Below, piece after piece: positions 25,870 to 35,110 of a stretch of 64,000 nt of DNA (the first letter of the stretch is position 1; the number at the start of each line of letters is the position of its first letter). A program made the translations under genes and the position numbers. The DNA is taken from positions 1 through 64,000 of the forward strand of contig NZ_JBLYUB010000034.1 of assembly GCF_049999945.1 (NCBI RefSeq), in the 5' to 3' direction. The DNA comes from Planosporangium spinosum (lineage in GTDB: Bacteria; Actinomycetota; Actinomycetes; Mycobacteriales; Micromonosporaceae). The notes beneath the pieces were generated by a model that did no database searches, was not told the origin of the DNA, and was given only the letters and a program-made list of their open reading frames with translations.

Positions 25870-28308
25870 TCAGCGCTGCGCCTCGGCAAGCCGGGCGGCG
25901 CGGAACGCGTCCACCAGCCCGGCGCCGACCAGGTTCGCCGGGTCACCGCAGTTCTCCGGCGGTGGCACGGCCGGGGCGGTGGTGGTCCGCAGGATCTCCC
26001 GGGTACGCGGGATGTCGCCGATCAGCGCCGGGTTGGCCGACCACAGCAGCGCGACCGTACCGGCCACGTGCGGGGTCGCCATGGACGTACCGCTCTCGGT
26101 GCCGTAGCCCCCGCCGGGCAGGGCGGACAGGATGTCCACGCCCGGGGCGACGACGTCCGGTTTGGTGCGGCCGTCCGGCGTCGGCCCGCGGCTGGAGAAG
26201 CTGGCGAGCTGGTCGTCGCGGTCGACCGCGCCGACGGTCAGCGTCTCCGGGTACGGCGCCGGCGGGTCCGCCACCGTCCGGCACGCGGGGCCGGAGTTGC
26301 CGGCGGCGGCCACCACGAAGATGCCGGCGGCGGTGAGGGCCTGGACCGCAGGTCGCAGCGACCGCAGGTCGCAGCCTTCCAGCGGCGGGCAGCCCCAGGA
26401 GTTGGTCAGGATGTGGGGGGCCCGTTCGGGGCGACCGTCGCGCAGCGGGTCTCCGCCGTACGGGAACGGGGCGAGCATGAACTGCAGGCAGTCGAGGTAG
26501 CGCGCCGGGTTGCCCAGGTTACGGGCGAGGTTGACGCAGCCGATCCAGCGTGCCCCGGGTGCGACGCCGACGTTCTGGTCACCGACGGCGGTGGCGAGCG
26601 TGTGCGTGCCGTGGCCGCCGTGGTCGACCGGGGTGCGGGTGTGTGACCACGGGTCGTACCAGGAGTCGTCGCCGCCGCGGAAGCCGTTCCGCAGTGCCGG
26701 GTGGGTGCCGTCGACACCGGAGTCGGACGTGCCGACGACGATGCCCGTACCGGTCACCCCCAGGTCCCGCCACACCCGGTCGGCGCCGATCATCGACAGG
26801 TTCCACGATGGACCCGCCGGTGCCGGCTGGTTGCCGTGCATGACCGGGGCCGGTTCGGGGATGGGGCGCAGCCGCGGACTGTCGAGGACCTCCCGGACCT
26901 CGGGACGGTCGTGCAGCCAGGCGCGTACCGCCTCGCCACCGTCCACCTCCAGGGCGTTCACCAGGTAGTACGGGGTGTAGCCGACGCGCAGCCCGCGGAG
27001 GTCGCGGCGTAGTGACGCCTGGCTGGAGTTCGCGGTGTCCACCAGGCGGCGGTAGGTCGCGCGCAGCCGCTCGTCGCGGTTGCCGATGGTGTCCAGGCCG
27101 GACAGGTCGGCCTGCGGCTTGAGGACCACGAACAGGCGGTCACCGTAGGTGCCCGGGTGGCCGGCACCGGCGTAGACGGCCGCCCCGGCGACCACGACGA
27201 CGCCGGTGAGGGCCGCCGCTACCCAGCGGCGCGGTGCGACGGCACGGCCGAGGCTCAGCCCGTAGCCGACCGCGAGGAGCAGCCCGATGGCGGCCGACCC
27301 GGCCGCGGCGGTCAGGATCCACCGGGGGGCGTCGGAGAAGCCGAGCAGGATCGTCGTCTCCTCCGGGTCGGCGAAGGCGAGCGGCCCGGCCGCCGCGGCG
27401 CCCACCAGCCATCCGACGGGTCCGCTCCGGCCGGCGGCGGTGCGCAGGCTCGCCGCCGCGAAGCCCAGTGGCGGCAGGACGAGCAGTTCGGCGAGCGTGA
27501 TGCCGGAGGCGCCGGTGCCCGCCGCGAGGGCGGTGAGCGCAACGGCCGCGACGAGGCCGGCCAGGCCGACCCGCAGCCACGCCGAGCCGTGCGCGGGTTG
27601 GAGGTCGGCCAGCACCGTGGCGGCGAGGAAGCCGACCGCGGCCGCCGCCAGGGCGGCGAGGACGGACTCGGTCGCACCGCCGAGCGCGCCCAGCGCCAGC
27701 CACGGCAGTCCGACGGCGAGACCGCCGGCGAGCCCGAGCAGGTCGGCCTCCGGCCGGTTGGCCGGGGCGACCCCGCCGACGGTGGCCGCCGCGGTGTCCC
27801 GGCGCCGGGACACCGCGGCGCCGGTCAGTCGCAGTACCACCGCGGTCAGGGCCGCGACGACCGCCAGTAGCGCCAGGTAGATCTCGTGTCGTGGTCCGGT
27901 GACGCCGGCCCGGACCAGGCCGAGGACGACGGCCGCGACGGTCGCGCAGGTCCACACCCGGCCGGCCGCCCGGGCCGCTGGCAGGCGGGGTATGCAGGCC
28001 AGCAGTAGCGGGGGGAGGAACGCGAGCGCTCCGGACAGCACGCTGCCGAGCAGCCAGGCCCAGCCGGGCAACACGCGGGAGGTGATCGACTCGTAGAGCT
28101 GTTCGGCGCCCCAGACGACGAGCGGAGCGGCGGCCATGACCCCGGCCACCCACAGCCCGGCCAGCACCGTGAGCAGGATGGTGACCGGGTACCGCCAGCC
28201 GTCGGCCGGCCGCGCGAGCGGTGGCGGCGGGAGCGGTGGCGGCGGGCCGCCCGTCGGCGGCGGGAGCGGTGGCGGCGGGCCGCCCGTCGGCGGCTGCGGC
28301 GTGGACAT
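25870..28308 (-). CDS. Polytopic membrane protein with C-terminal subtilisin domain
   Basis: 812 residues. It starts with a proline-rich tail made of tandem PPTGGPPPPLPP units, then about 10-12 hydrophobic helices (residues about 35-410). A short inhibitor-like linker follows, then an S8 subtilase domain: Asp529 in TSDSGVDG, His near 565 in GGHGTHT, oxyanion Asn in AAAGNSG and Ser742 in GTSMATPH. The protease presumably faces outside and is anchored by the membrane part. A large multi-span region ahead of a subtilase is uncommon; mycosins have a single C-terminal anchor. The ATG at 28308 is chosen over a longer frame that begins in low-complexity sequence. Confidence 0.87.
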   Translation of the reverse strand: MSTPQPPTGGPPPPLPPPTGGPPPPLPPPPLARPADGWRYPVTILLTVLAGLWVAGVMAAAPLVVWGAEQLYESITSRVLPGWAWLLGSVLSGALAFLPPLLLACIPRLPAARAAGRVWTCATVAAVVLGLVRAGVTGPRHEIYLALLAVVAALTAVVLRLTGAAVSRRRDTAAATVGGVAPANRPEADLLGLAGGLAVGLPWLALGALGGATESVLAALAAAAVGFLAATVLADLQPAHGSAWLRVGLAGLVAAVALTALAAGTGASGITLAELLVLPPLGFAAASLRTAAGRSGPVGWLVGAAAAGPLAFADPEETTILLGFSDAPRWILTAAAGSAAIGLLLAVGYGLSLGRAVAPRRWVAAALTGVVVVAGAAVYAGAGHPGTYGDRLFVVLKPQADLSGLDTIGNRDERLRATYRRLVDTANSSQASLRRDLRGLRVGYTPYYLVNALEVDGGEAVRAWLHDRPEVREVLDSPRLRPIPEPAPVMHGNQPAPAGPSWNLSMIGADRVWRDLGVTGTGIVVGTSDSGVDGTHPALRNGFRGGDDSWYDPWSHTRTPVDHGGHGTHTLATAVGDQNVGVAPGARWIGCVNLARNLGNPARYLDCLQFMLAPFPYGGDPLRDGRPERAPHILTNSWGCPPLEGCDLRSLRPAVQALTAAGIFVVAAAGNSGPACRTVADPPAPYPETLTVGAVDRDDQLASFSSRGPTPDGRTKPDVVAPGVDILSALPGGGYGTESGTSMATPHVAGTVALLWSANPALIGDIPRTREILRTTTAPAVPPPENCGDPANLVGAGLVDAFRAARLAEAQR

Positions 28309-28761
28309 GTCTGAGACGGTACGACGCACAGGCACGCTCCCGGTGGTCCGTGGGGGGCCGCCGCACCGGCCTCCGGGGAGCGGTAACCGTCGAGCCGCGC
28401 GGCGATTGCGCACTGTAGCGGAGCTGCGGCCAATTGCCGGCAATTCGCGGTTTAAACCCGCGGTTTTTCCGGAAAGCGGCGTCGACCTCGCCACCCGTAC
28501 CCAGGACTTCGACCGAGGTCGCCGCCTGAGTCAATGATCGACAACCGCCCCGGGTGGGCGGGATATCGACCCACCACTCTCCGGGGAGGAAACGCCGTCC
28601 GGTCGGCCACTGTCGATCAGGTATTCGGAAATGCTATTGGCCAATATTTTGTGCTAAAGACCGTTAACAATCCCTCTCGCGGTTCCGACGGGAGAGGGAG
28701 AACATGAGCTTTGACACTACTGCGGGGTAACCTCGTCACCCCGGGAGTTACGGTGGAGTAC
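28309..28761. other. Divergent promoter region of subtilase and glpD
   Basis: 453 bp with no gene. An A/T-rich stretch at about 28620-28672 (ATTGGCCAATATTTTGTGC) and a CCCTCTC/GAGAGGG hairpin near 28672-28698 precede glpD and probably contain its promoter. Confidence 0.5.
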
Positions 28762-30633
28762 GTGACCAGAGACCCCCAGGCGTCCCGCTTCGGCGCCGGA
28801 CAGCTCTCGTCCCAACGACGCGCCGCTGACCTGGCCAGACTCCGGACGGAACAGTTCGACGTGCTCGTCATCGGCGGCGGGGTCACCGGTGCCGGTGCCG
28901 CCCTCGACGCGGCGTCCCGGGGCCTGTCGGTCGCCCTTGTCGAGGCCCGCGACCTCGCCTCCGGCACCTCCAGTCGGTCGTCCAAGCTGATCCACGGCGG
29001 GCTGCGTTACCTGGAGCAGTTCGAGTTCGGCCTGGTCCACGAGGCGTTGCGGGAGCGCGGACTGCTCGCCACCCGGCTCGCGCCGCACCTGGTACGACCG
29101 GTGCCGTTCCTGGTGCCGCTGAGCGCGCCGGACGGTCCGGCCGGCCTGCCGCAGCGGGCCTGGCGCCGGTTCTACTACGGCGCCGGCGTGGCGCTCTACG
29201 ACGCGTTCGCCAGCGCCTCGGCGCTGGCCGGGCGGGTCCTGCAGGGGCAGCCGTCGCGCGGCATGCCCATGCACCGGCACCTGTCCCGTACCGCCGCCCG
29301 CCGGCTCTTCCCCAGTCTGCGGGAGGACGCCGTCACCGGCGCGATCGAGTACTACGACGGGCAGGTCGACGACGCGCGGTTCGTGGTCACCCTCGCGCGT
29401 ACCGCGGCCAGCCTCGGCGCGGCGGTCGTGACCAGCACCCGGGTCGTCGGCATCCTGCGCTCGGCGCGGGAGGTGACCGGCGTCCGGGTGGCCGACCTGG
29501 AGACCGGCGAGGAGTTCGCGGTACGGGCCCGTACCGTGGTCTCGGCCACCGGTGTGTGGAGCGACGACGTCTCCGAGCTGCTGTCGCCGGCCAACCAGCC
29601 GGCCGAGCACACCGGCCTGCGGGTCCGGGCCAGCAAGGGCGTCCACCTCGTGGTGCCGCGCTCGGCGATCACCGGCGACGCCGGTCTGATCCTGCGGACG
29701 GCCTCGTCGGTGCTGTTCGTCATCCCGTGGGGTGGCCACTGGATCATCGGTACGACCGACACCGACTGGAACCTCGACCGGGCCCACCCGGCGGCGACCG
29801 CGGGTGACATCTCGTACCTGCTCGACCAGGTCAACCAGGTGCTCGACCGGCCGCTGACCCGCGACGACATCGAAGGGGTGTACGCCGGCCTGCGCCCGTT
29901 GCTGTCGGCGGAGGTGCGTCACCGGCTCGGCCCGCACACCCGTGACGAGCAGACCTCGTCGCTGTCGCGCGAGCACGCGGTGGTGGAGCCGATGCTCGGC
30001 CTGATGCTCGTGGCCGGCGGGAAGTACACGACGTACCGGGTCATGGCCGCGGATGTGATCGACCACGCCGCGCGCCGGCTGGGTTGCCTGCGTCGCGACG
30101 GCGGCCGGGTCGCCGGCTCCCGCACCTTCGACCTGCCGCTGCTGGGAGCGGACGGGTACCAGCACGCGTGGACCAACCGGGCCGACATCGCGCGCCGGCA
30201 CGGGGTGCCGGTCGGCGTGGTCGAGCACCTGCTGGAGCGGTACGGCACGCTCTCGGGTCAGCTGCTGTCCCTGGTGGCCGAGGACCCGACGCTGGGCCGG
30301 TCGCTGGTCGGCGCGCCGGAGTACCTCGCCGCCGAGATCGCCTACGCCGCCCTCGCCGAGGGGGCGCTGCACCTCGACGACGTCCTGGCCCGGCGTACCC
30401 GGATCTCCATCGAGACCGCGCACCGGGGTGTGGACAGCGCCGAGGACGCCGCCCTGATCATGGGGCGGGTACTCGGCTGGGACGACGAGACGCGTCGCCG
30501 CGAGGTCACCCACTATCTGGCCCGGGTCGCCGCGGAACGGGAGTCGCAGCGGATGCCGGACGACGCCACCGCGGAGGCCGCCCGGCTGGGGGCGCCGGAC
30601 CTGCGGGCGCCCGATCACCTGGCGCAGTCCTGA
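28762..30633 (+). CDS. glpD: Glycerol-3-phosphate dehydrogenase (FAD-dependent)
   Basis: 623 residues. The N-terminal FAD fold starts near residue 34 (VLVIGGGVTGAGAALDAA). GTSSRSSKLIHGGLRYLEQ, SKGVHLVVPRS and GTTDTDWNLDRAHP are typical GlpD/GlpA segments. The C-terminal helical DAO_C domain follows GGKYTTYRVMA. It oxidises glycerol-3-phosphate to dihydroxyacetone phosphate at the membrane and passes electrons to quinone. The GTG at 28762 is chosen because GGTGGAG lies 3 bp upstream; GTG 28753 is an alternative. No glycerol kinase or facilitator is adjacent in the window. Confidence 0.92.
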   Translation: MTRDPQASRFGAGQLSSQRRAADLARLRTEQFDVLVIGGGVTGAGAALDAASRGLSVALVEARDLASGTSSRSSKLIHGGLRYLEQFEFGLVHEALRERGLLATRLAPHLVRPVPFLVPLSAPDGPAGLPQRAWRRFYYGAGVALYDAFASASALAGRVLQGQPSRGMPMHRHLSRTAARRLFPSLREDAVTGAIEYYDGQVDDARFVVTLARTAASLGAAVVTSTRVVGILRSAREVTGVRVADLETGEEFAVRARTVVSATGVWSDDVSELLSPANQPAEHTGLRVRASKGVHLVVPRSAITGDAGLILRTASSVLFVIPWGGHWIIGTTDTDWNLDRAHPAATAGDISYLLDQVNQVLDRPLTRDDIEGVYAGLRPLLSAEVRHRLGPHTRDEQTSSLSREHAVVEPMLGLMLVAGGKYTTYRVMAADVIDHAARRLGCLRRDGGRVAGSRTFDLPLLGADGYQHAWTNRADIARRHGVPVGVVEHLLERYGTLSGQLLSLVAEDPTLGRSLVGAPEYLAAEIAYAALAEGALHLDDVLARRTRISIETAHRGVDSAEDAALIMGRVLGWDDETRRREVTHYLARVAAERESQRMPDDATAEAARLGAPDLRAPDHLAQS

Positions 30634-30679
30634 CCGGGTCGCAGGTGGCCGCGACGTCCCCGGCGGGCGGGACGCGAGG

Positions 30680-30964
30680 ATGATCTACATCGATCCTCCG
30701 CGCTGGCCGGCCCACGGGCGGCTGTGGTCGCACCTGGTCAGCGACCGGTCGTTCGCCGAGCTGCACGCGTTCGCCGAGCTGCTGGGCGCGCCCCGGCGGG
30801 CGTTCGAACGCGACCACTACGACCTGCCCGCGGACCGGGCCCGGCTGGCCGTCTGGCTCGGCGCGACCCTGGTGTCCAGTCGTGAGCTCGTCGACCTGCT
30901 CCACGCCGCCGGCCTGCGCCGGCGCAAGGCGCGCGCACGGACGCAGGCGGGTGGACGTACCTGA
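30680..30964 (+). CDS. DUF4031 protein
   Basis: 94 residues matching DUF4031: begins IYIDPPRWPAHGRLWSHLVS, continues ELHAFAELLGAPRRAFERDH and YDLPADR, and ends with a basic tail. The function is unknown; the conserved Asp-Pro-Pro-x-Trp start and His/Asp residues suggest a small enzyme. It follows glpD by 46 bp and could be cotranscribed. Confidence 0.85.
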   Translation: MIYIDPPRWPAHGRLWSHLVSDRSFAELHAFAELLGAPRRAFERDHYDLPADRARLAVWLGATLVSSRELVDLLHAAGLRRRKARARTQAGGRT

Positions 30965-30977
30965 GGATCGGGTGTCC

Positions 30978-32195
30978 TCACCCGATGGCGTCATGGCGCT
31001 CGCCGAGGGAGCTGATGGTGTCCCGGCGTTCGCCGATGGTGCTGATGGTGTCGCGGCGCTCGCCGATGGTCGACAGCACCCGCGTGGGTGCCAGCGCCGT
31101 CTGCCGGCGCACCCCGCGGCGGGGACGGCGGGCGTGCGCGATGGCCTGCCGGTACACCCGTTCGTAGCGGCGGGCCATGCGCTGCGCGCCGAACGCCGAG
31201 CGGGCGTGCGCCACGCAGTCGTCGGGGTCGAGCTCCTTCACCCGGTGCAGGGCTTCGGGCAGCTCGTCCGGGTCGTCGCAGATGAAGCCGGTGGTCCCGG
31301 GCCGGACGATCTCCGGTACCGAGCCGCGCCGCATCGCCACCACCGGCGTGCCCGAGGCCATCGCCTCGATCATGACCATGCCGAACGGCTCGTGCCAGCG
31401 GATCGGCATGATCAGGCAGCGGGCCTGGGTGAGCAGGTGGTTGGTGGTCGTCCGGTCCCCGTTGACGATCAGTTCGACGTCGTCGGCCAGCATCGGGCGG
31501 ATGACCTCGTCGAGATAGCGCCGCTCGCCGGGCTCGTTGCACTTGCCCGCCAGGATCAGCGGCAGCCCGGCCTCCCGGCAGGCCTGAATGGCGAGGTCCG
31601 GACCCTTGTCGGGGGAGAACCGGGCGAGCCAGATCACGGGCCCGTCGCCGGTGTGCGCGGCGACGAACTGGTTCGGGTCGATGGCGTTGTGGATGGTGGC
31701 GGCCCAGCGCAGTTCGGGGCGCTGGCGTCGTTGGGAGTCGGAGATGGCGACCGGGTGGATGTGCTCGCCCAGGGCCGCGTAGTAGTCGCCCAGCTCGCCG
31801 TCGGCCGGACCGTGCACGGTCACCACGGTCGGCGTACCGCGGTGCCCGGCGGTGAGGGGGCCGGACAGCGAGTGGTCGTGGACGACGTCGAAGTGGCTGT
31901 CGGCCAGGAGTCGACCTACCCGGGCGGCGTGGAGCACTTCGGGCATCGCTTCGCCCAGCCGCTCGAACTGGGGCTCTTCGGCGGTGCTCACGAAGCGTGC
32001 CGCGGTGCCGGTGCGCTGGCCCGCACCGAACATCGTGACATCGTGACCTCGTGCGCACAGGGCGTCGACGAGCGCGGCGCAGATCAGTTCGATTCCTCCG
32101 TACCCGCTCGGTGGTAGCTCGTACCACGGCGGAACGACCATCGCGATTCTCAGTGGGGAAGTAGGGTCGCTATGGTCGGCCTCTTTCGGGATCAC
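30978..32195 (-). CDS. GT4 glycosyltransferase with C-terminal decapeptide repeats
   Basis: 405 residues of the GT-B/GT4 type. The N-domain begins RIAMVVPPWYELPPSGYGGIE, with HDHSLSGPLTAGH. The C-domain has IWLARFSPDKGPDLAIQACR and the nucleotide-sugar motif EPFGMVMIEAMASGTPVVA. It resembles actinobacterial glycosyltransferases found beside amylo-alpha-1,6-glucosidases; the acceptor is unknown. The GTG at 32195 follows GGAAGGGG. The last 31 residues are three near-identical decapeptides (STIGERRDTI type) plus Gly, absent from the core fold. It is divergent from the debranching-type enzyme, with 175 bp between. Confidence 0.86.
   Translation of the reverse strand: MIPKEADHSDPTSPLRIAMVVPPWYELPPSGYGGIELICAALVDALCARGHDVTMFGAGQRTGTAARFVSTAEEPQFERLGEAMPEVLHAARVGRLLADSHFDVVHDHSLSGPLTAGHRGTPTVVTVHGPADGELGDYYAALGEHIHPVAISDSQRRQRPELRWAATIHNAIDPNQFVAAHTGDGPVIWLARFSPDKGPDLAIQACREAGLPLILAGKCNEPGERRYLDEVIRPMLADDVELIVNGDRTTTNHLLTQARCLIMPIRWHEPFGMVMIEAMASGTPVVAMRRGSVPEIVRPGTTGFICDDPDELPEALHRVKELDPDDCVAHARSAFGAQRMARRYERVYRQAIAHARRPRRGVRRQTALAPTRVLSTIGERRDTISTIGERRDTISSLGERHDAIG
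30984..31073 (-). repeat. Three 30-bp tandem repeats at the 3' end of the GT4 gene
   Basis: Units 30984-31013, 31014-31043 and 31044-31073 encode SSLGERHDAI, STIGERRDTI and STIGERRDTI in gene order reversed. They keep frame and reach the penultimate codon. Confidence 0.88.
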
Positions 32196-32370
32196 TATCC
32201 GGCCCCTTCCGGTTGTGTCATCACTCGCCGGGTACGGCACCCAAGGCGAGGTCGAGACCCTGAGCCGAGCGCCGGACTACCCCGTCTACGCCGAATCGAA
32301 CATGCCGCGCCATTCCTGACGGATGAATAGTCGTCACCTTTGAACAAAGTGGACGAAATTTGGAGATTTG

Positions 32371-34386
32371 GTGAAGCTGCCCCAGGTGAACATCCTTGAA
32401 GGCACCACATTCGTCGTCAGCGATATGCGAGGGGACATCGAGCCCGACTCCGAGGAGCCCGCCGGCCTGTTCTACCGCGATATGCGCCACCTCTCCCGCT
32501 GGCAGGTGCGGCTCAACGGCAACCGCCTCGACGCGCTCTCCGGGGACGCCGTCGAGTACGACGAGGCGGTCTTCTTCACGGTGGAACCGACCGGGACGAT
32601 CTATCGCAACCCCACGGTCTCGCTGCTGCGCCGCCGTCACGTCGGCGACGGCATGCGGGAGCTGCTGGAGCTGACCAGCCACAGCGTCGAGCCGCTGACA
32701 CTGGAGCTGTCGATCCTGTTCGCGGCCGACTTCGCCGACATCTTCGAGGTCAAGGACCGCAGGCAGAAGGTCGGCCGCTGCTACCGGCGGGTGGGGAACG
32801 GCGAGGTCACGCTCGGTTACGAACGCGGTGACTTCCGGCGCGAGACGATCATCCGGGCCGCCGACGCCTTCTTCACGGAGGAGTCGGTGACCTTCCGCGT
32901 CACGCTGCGCCCCCGCCAGACCTGGCGTACCGAGGTGGAGGTCGCCGTCGCGACCGCGACCCTCCGGCCGATGGTGAAGCGGGTCCACGAGCCGAACATG
33001 CCCTTCGGGCTGCAGGAGTGGCTCGACGCCGCGCCGCGCCTGGACACCGGCTGGGACGACCTGCGCCGGGTGTACCAGCGTAGCCTGGTCGATCTGGCCG
33101 CGCTGCGCTTCTATCCGGACTCGGTACCCGAGTCGTCGCTGCCCGCCGCCGGCCTGCCGTGGTTCATGGCGCTCTTCGGCCGGGACAGCCTGATCACCAG
33201 CTACCAGGCGCTGCCGTTCGTACCCGAGCTGTGCCGCACCACCCTGCGGGCGCTCGCCGCCCAGCAGGCCACCGAGGTGGACGACTTCCGCGACGCGGAG
33301 CCCGGCAAGATCCTGCACGAGCTGCGCCACGGTGAGCTGGTCTACTTCCGCGAGTACCCGCAGTCGCCCTACTACGGCACCGCGGACGCCACGCCGCTGT
33401 TCCTGGTCGTGCTCGACGAGTACGAACGGTGGACCGGCGACCGGGAGACCGTACGGGCCCTGGAAGGCCCGGCCCGCGCCGCGCTGGCCTGGATGGAGAC
33501 GTACGGCGACATCGACGGCGACGGCTTCATCGAGTACCTCACCCGCAACCCGGAGACCGGCCTACGCATCCAGTGCTGGAAGGACTCCTGGAACTCGATC
33601 GTCTACCCCGACGGCAGGCCCGCGCCGCTGCCCCACGCGACCTGCGAGATCCAGGGGTACGCCTACGACGCCCGCCGGCGGATGGCGCGCCTGGCCCGCG
33701 AGTGCTGGGGCGACCTCACGCTGGCCGACCGGCTCGACCGCGACGCCGACGACCTGCGCAAACGCTTCCACGAGACGTTCTGGCTGCCCGACCTCGGCTT
33801 CTACGCCCTCGCCCGGGACGGTGAGGGGCGGACCGTGCCGACCCTCACCTCCAACATCGGCCACCTGCTGTGGAGCGGGATCGTGCCGGACGAGCACGTC
33901 GACGAGGTCGTCGGGCACCTGCTCGGCGAGCAGTTGTTCTCCGGCTGGGGGGTGCGCACGATGGCGGCCGGGCAGCGGGCGTACAACCCGATGGAGTATC
34001 ACAACGGCACCGTCTGGCCGCACGACAACGCGCTGATCGCCATGGGGTTGACCCGGTACGGCCGGCACACCGAGGCGGCCCGCCTCGCCCAGGCGATCCT
34101 GGAGGCGGCGACGTACTTCCAGCACCGGCTGCCGGAGGCGTTCCTCGGCACCGACCGCGCCGCCACCGGCGTACCGGTGGCGTACGCCAGCGCCTGCTCG
34201 CCGCAGGCCTGGGCGTCGGGCACGCCGCTGCTCCTGCTGCGCAGCATGATGGGGTTGGAGCCGCGCCGGGACGGGCTGGGCGTCGACGCCCATGTGCCGC
34301 TGCGCTGCGGCCACCTGGCGCTGTCGGGCATACCGGGGTGGTGGGGACGTACCGACGTCTTCTCGCTGGCCACCACCGCCACCTAG
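32371..34386 (+). CDS. Amylo-alpha-1,6-glucosidase-like (debranching-type) enzyme
   Basis: 671 residues. An N-terminal glycogen-debranching-associated domain (LFYRDMRHLSRWQVRLNG) precedes a six-hairpin glycosidase-like catalytic domain with AGLPWFMALFGRDSLITSYQ, CWKDSWNSI and YHNGTVWPHDNALIAMGL, the last holding likely acid/base residues. Related proteins hydrolyse alpha-1,6 branches of glycogen or act on short glucosides. It is divergent from a GT4 gene, which points to shared control of a glucan or glucosylated metabolite. GGAG lies 5 bp before the GTG start. No signal peptide. Confidence 0.85.
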   Translation: MKLPQVNILEGTTFVVSDMRGDIEPDSEEPAGLFYRDMRHLSRWQVRLNGNRLDALSGDAVEYDEAVFFTVEPTGTIYRNPTVSLLRRRHVGDGMRELLELTSHSVEPLTLELSILFAADFADIFEVKDRRQKVGRCYRRVGNGEVTLGYERGDFRRETIIRAADAFFTEESVTFRVTLRPRQTWRTEVEVAVATATLRPMVKRVHEPNMPFGLQEWLDAAPRLDTGWDDLRRVYQRSLVDLAALRFYPDSVPESSLPAAGLPWFMALFGRDSLITSYQALPFVPELCRTTLRALAAQQATEVDDFRDAEPGKILHELRHGELVYFREYPQSPYYGTADATPLFLVVLDEYERWTGDRETVRALEGPARAALAWMETYGDIDGDGFIEYLTRNPETGLRIQCWKDSWNSIVYPDGRPAPLPHATCEIQGYAYDARRRMARLARECWGDLTLADRLDRDADDLRKRFHETFWLPDLGFYALARDGEGRTVPTLTSNIGHLLWSGIVPDEHVDEVVGHLLGEQLFSGWGVRTMAAGQRAYNPMEYHNGTVWPHDNALIAMGLTRYGRHTEAARLAQAILEAATYFQHRLPEAFLGTDRAATGVPVAYASACSPQAWASGTPLLLLRSMMGLEPRRDGLGVDAHVPLRCGHLALSGIPGWWGRTDVFSLATTAT

Positions 34387-34425
34387 GCTGCCGGCCTGCG
34401 CGCCTGGGGCTGCCGGCCCACGTGC

Positions 34426-35052
34426 CTAGGGCCGCTGGCGTAGCTCGCGCAGTTCGCGTTCCAGGTTCGCCCGCGCCCGGACCTCCCACTCCGCGCGCTC
34501 CGGCACGATCCGGTACAGCGCCGGCAACGCGAGCAGCCCGTCGAGGACGCCCGAGCGACCGGCCCGGAACGCCCCGTCGGATACGTGCGCGTACTCCCGG
34601 CGGACCGCGGCCGCGTACCGGTCGTAGTCGTACCTGTCGGCGGCGAGGACGGCGAGGTCGGCGTCGGCGAGCAGGGCGCCGTCGCGGTCACCGTCGGCCA
34701 CCACGTGGCCGGCGGTCAGGCGGACCAGCCGGGCCGTCTCGGCGACCCGCGCGGCCGGTATCCCCGCCGCGGGCAGTCGGTCCTCGGCCAGCGCGGCGCT
34801 GCGCTCCTCGTTGTCGCCGGCGCGCGGGTCGTACACCGCGTCGTGGAACCAGCCGGCCAACCGCACCGCGTCGGCGTCCGGGACCAGGTCCGCGTACCGG
34901 TCGACCACCGCGAGGACGACCGCCAGGTGACCGGTGTCGTGGTAGTGGCGGTGCGGCTCGGCCCACCGGGCGAGCAGGTCCGCGCCGAGCGCGTCGCCCG
35001 CCGGTACGAGCGCACGCCACCGGGTGAGAAGGTCGGTCGTATCCGTCGACAC
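34426..35052 (-). CDS. HD-domain metal-dependent phosphohydrolase-like protein
   Basis: 208 residues. The HD-type pattern is seen as RHYHDTGH (His near 36-41) and GWFHDAVYDPR, followed by EERSAALAE and a later LLADADLAVLA. This matches the small HD proteins annotated as predicted metal-dependent phosphohydrolases. The substrate, perhaps a nucleotide, is unknown. It lies convergent to the debranching gene and starts with GTG. Confidence 0.82.
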   Translation of the reverse strand: MSTDTTDLLTRWRALVPAGDALGADLLARWAEPHRHYHDTGHLAVVLAVVDRYADLVPDADAVRLAGWFHDAVYDPRAGDNEERSAALAEDRLPAAGIPAARVAETARLVRLTAGHVVADGDRDGALLADADLAVLAADRYDYDRYAAAVRREYAHVSDGAFRAGRSGVLDGLLALPALYRIVPERAEWEVRARANLERELRELRQRP

Positions 35053-35110
35053 CCTGGGACGATCTCACGTCACCGGGCTTCGGCACGGCCCCACGTCACC
35101 GGCGACGCTG

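Noticed and set aside
28218..28283. A regulatory repeat array near the start of the subtilase gene
   Set aside because: The repeats are in frame and encode the PPTGGPPPPLPP tail, so protein low complexity explains them.
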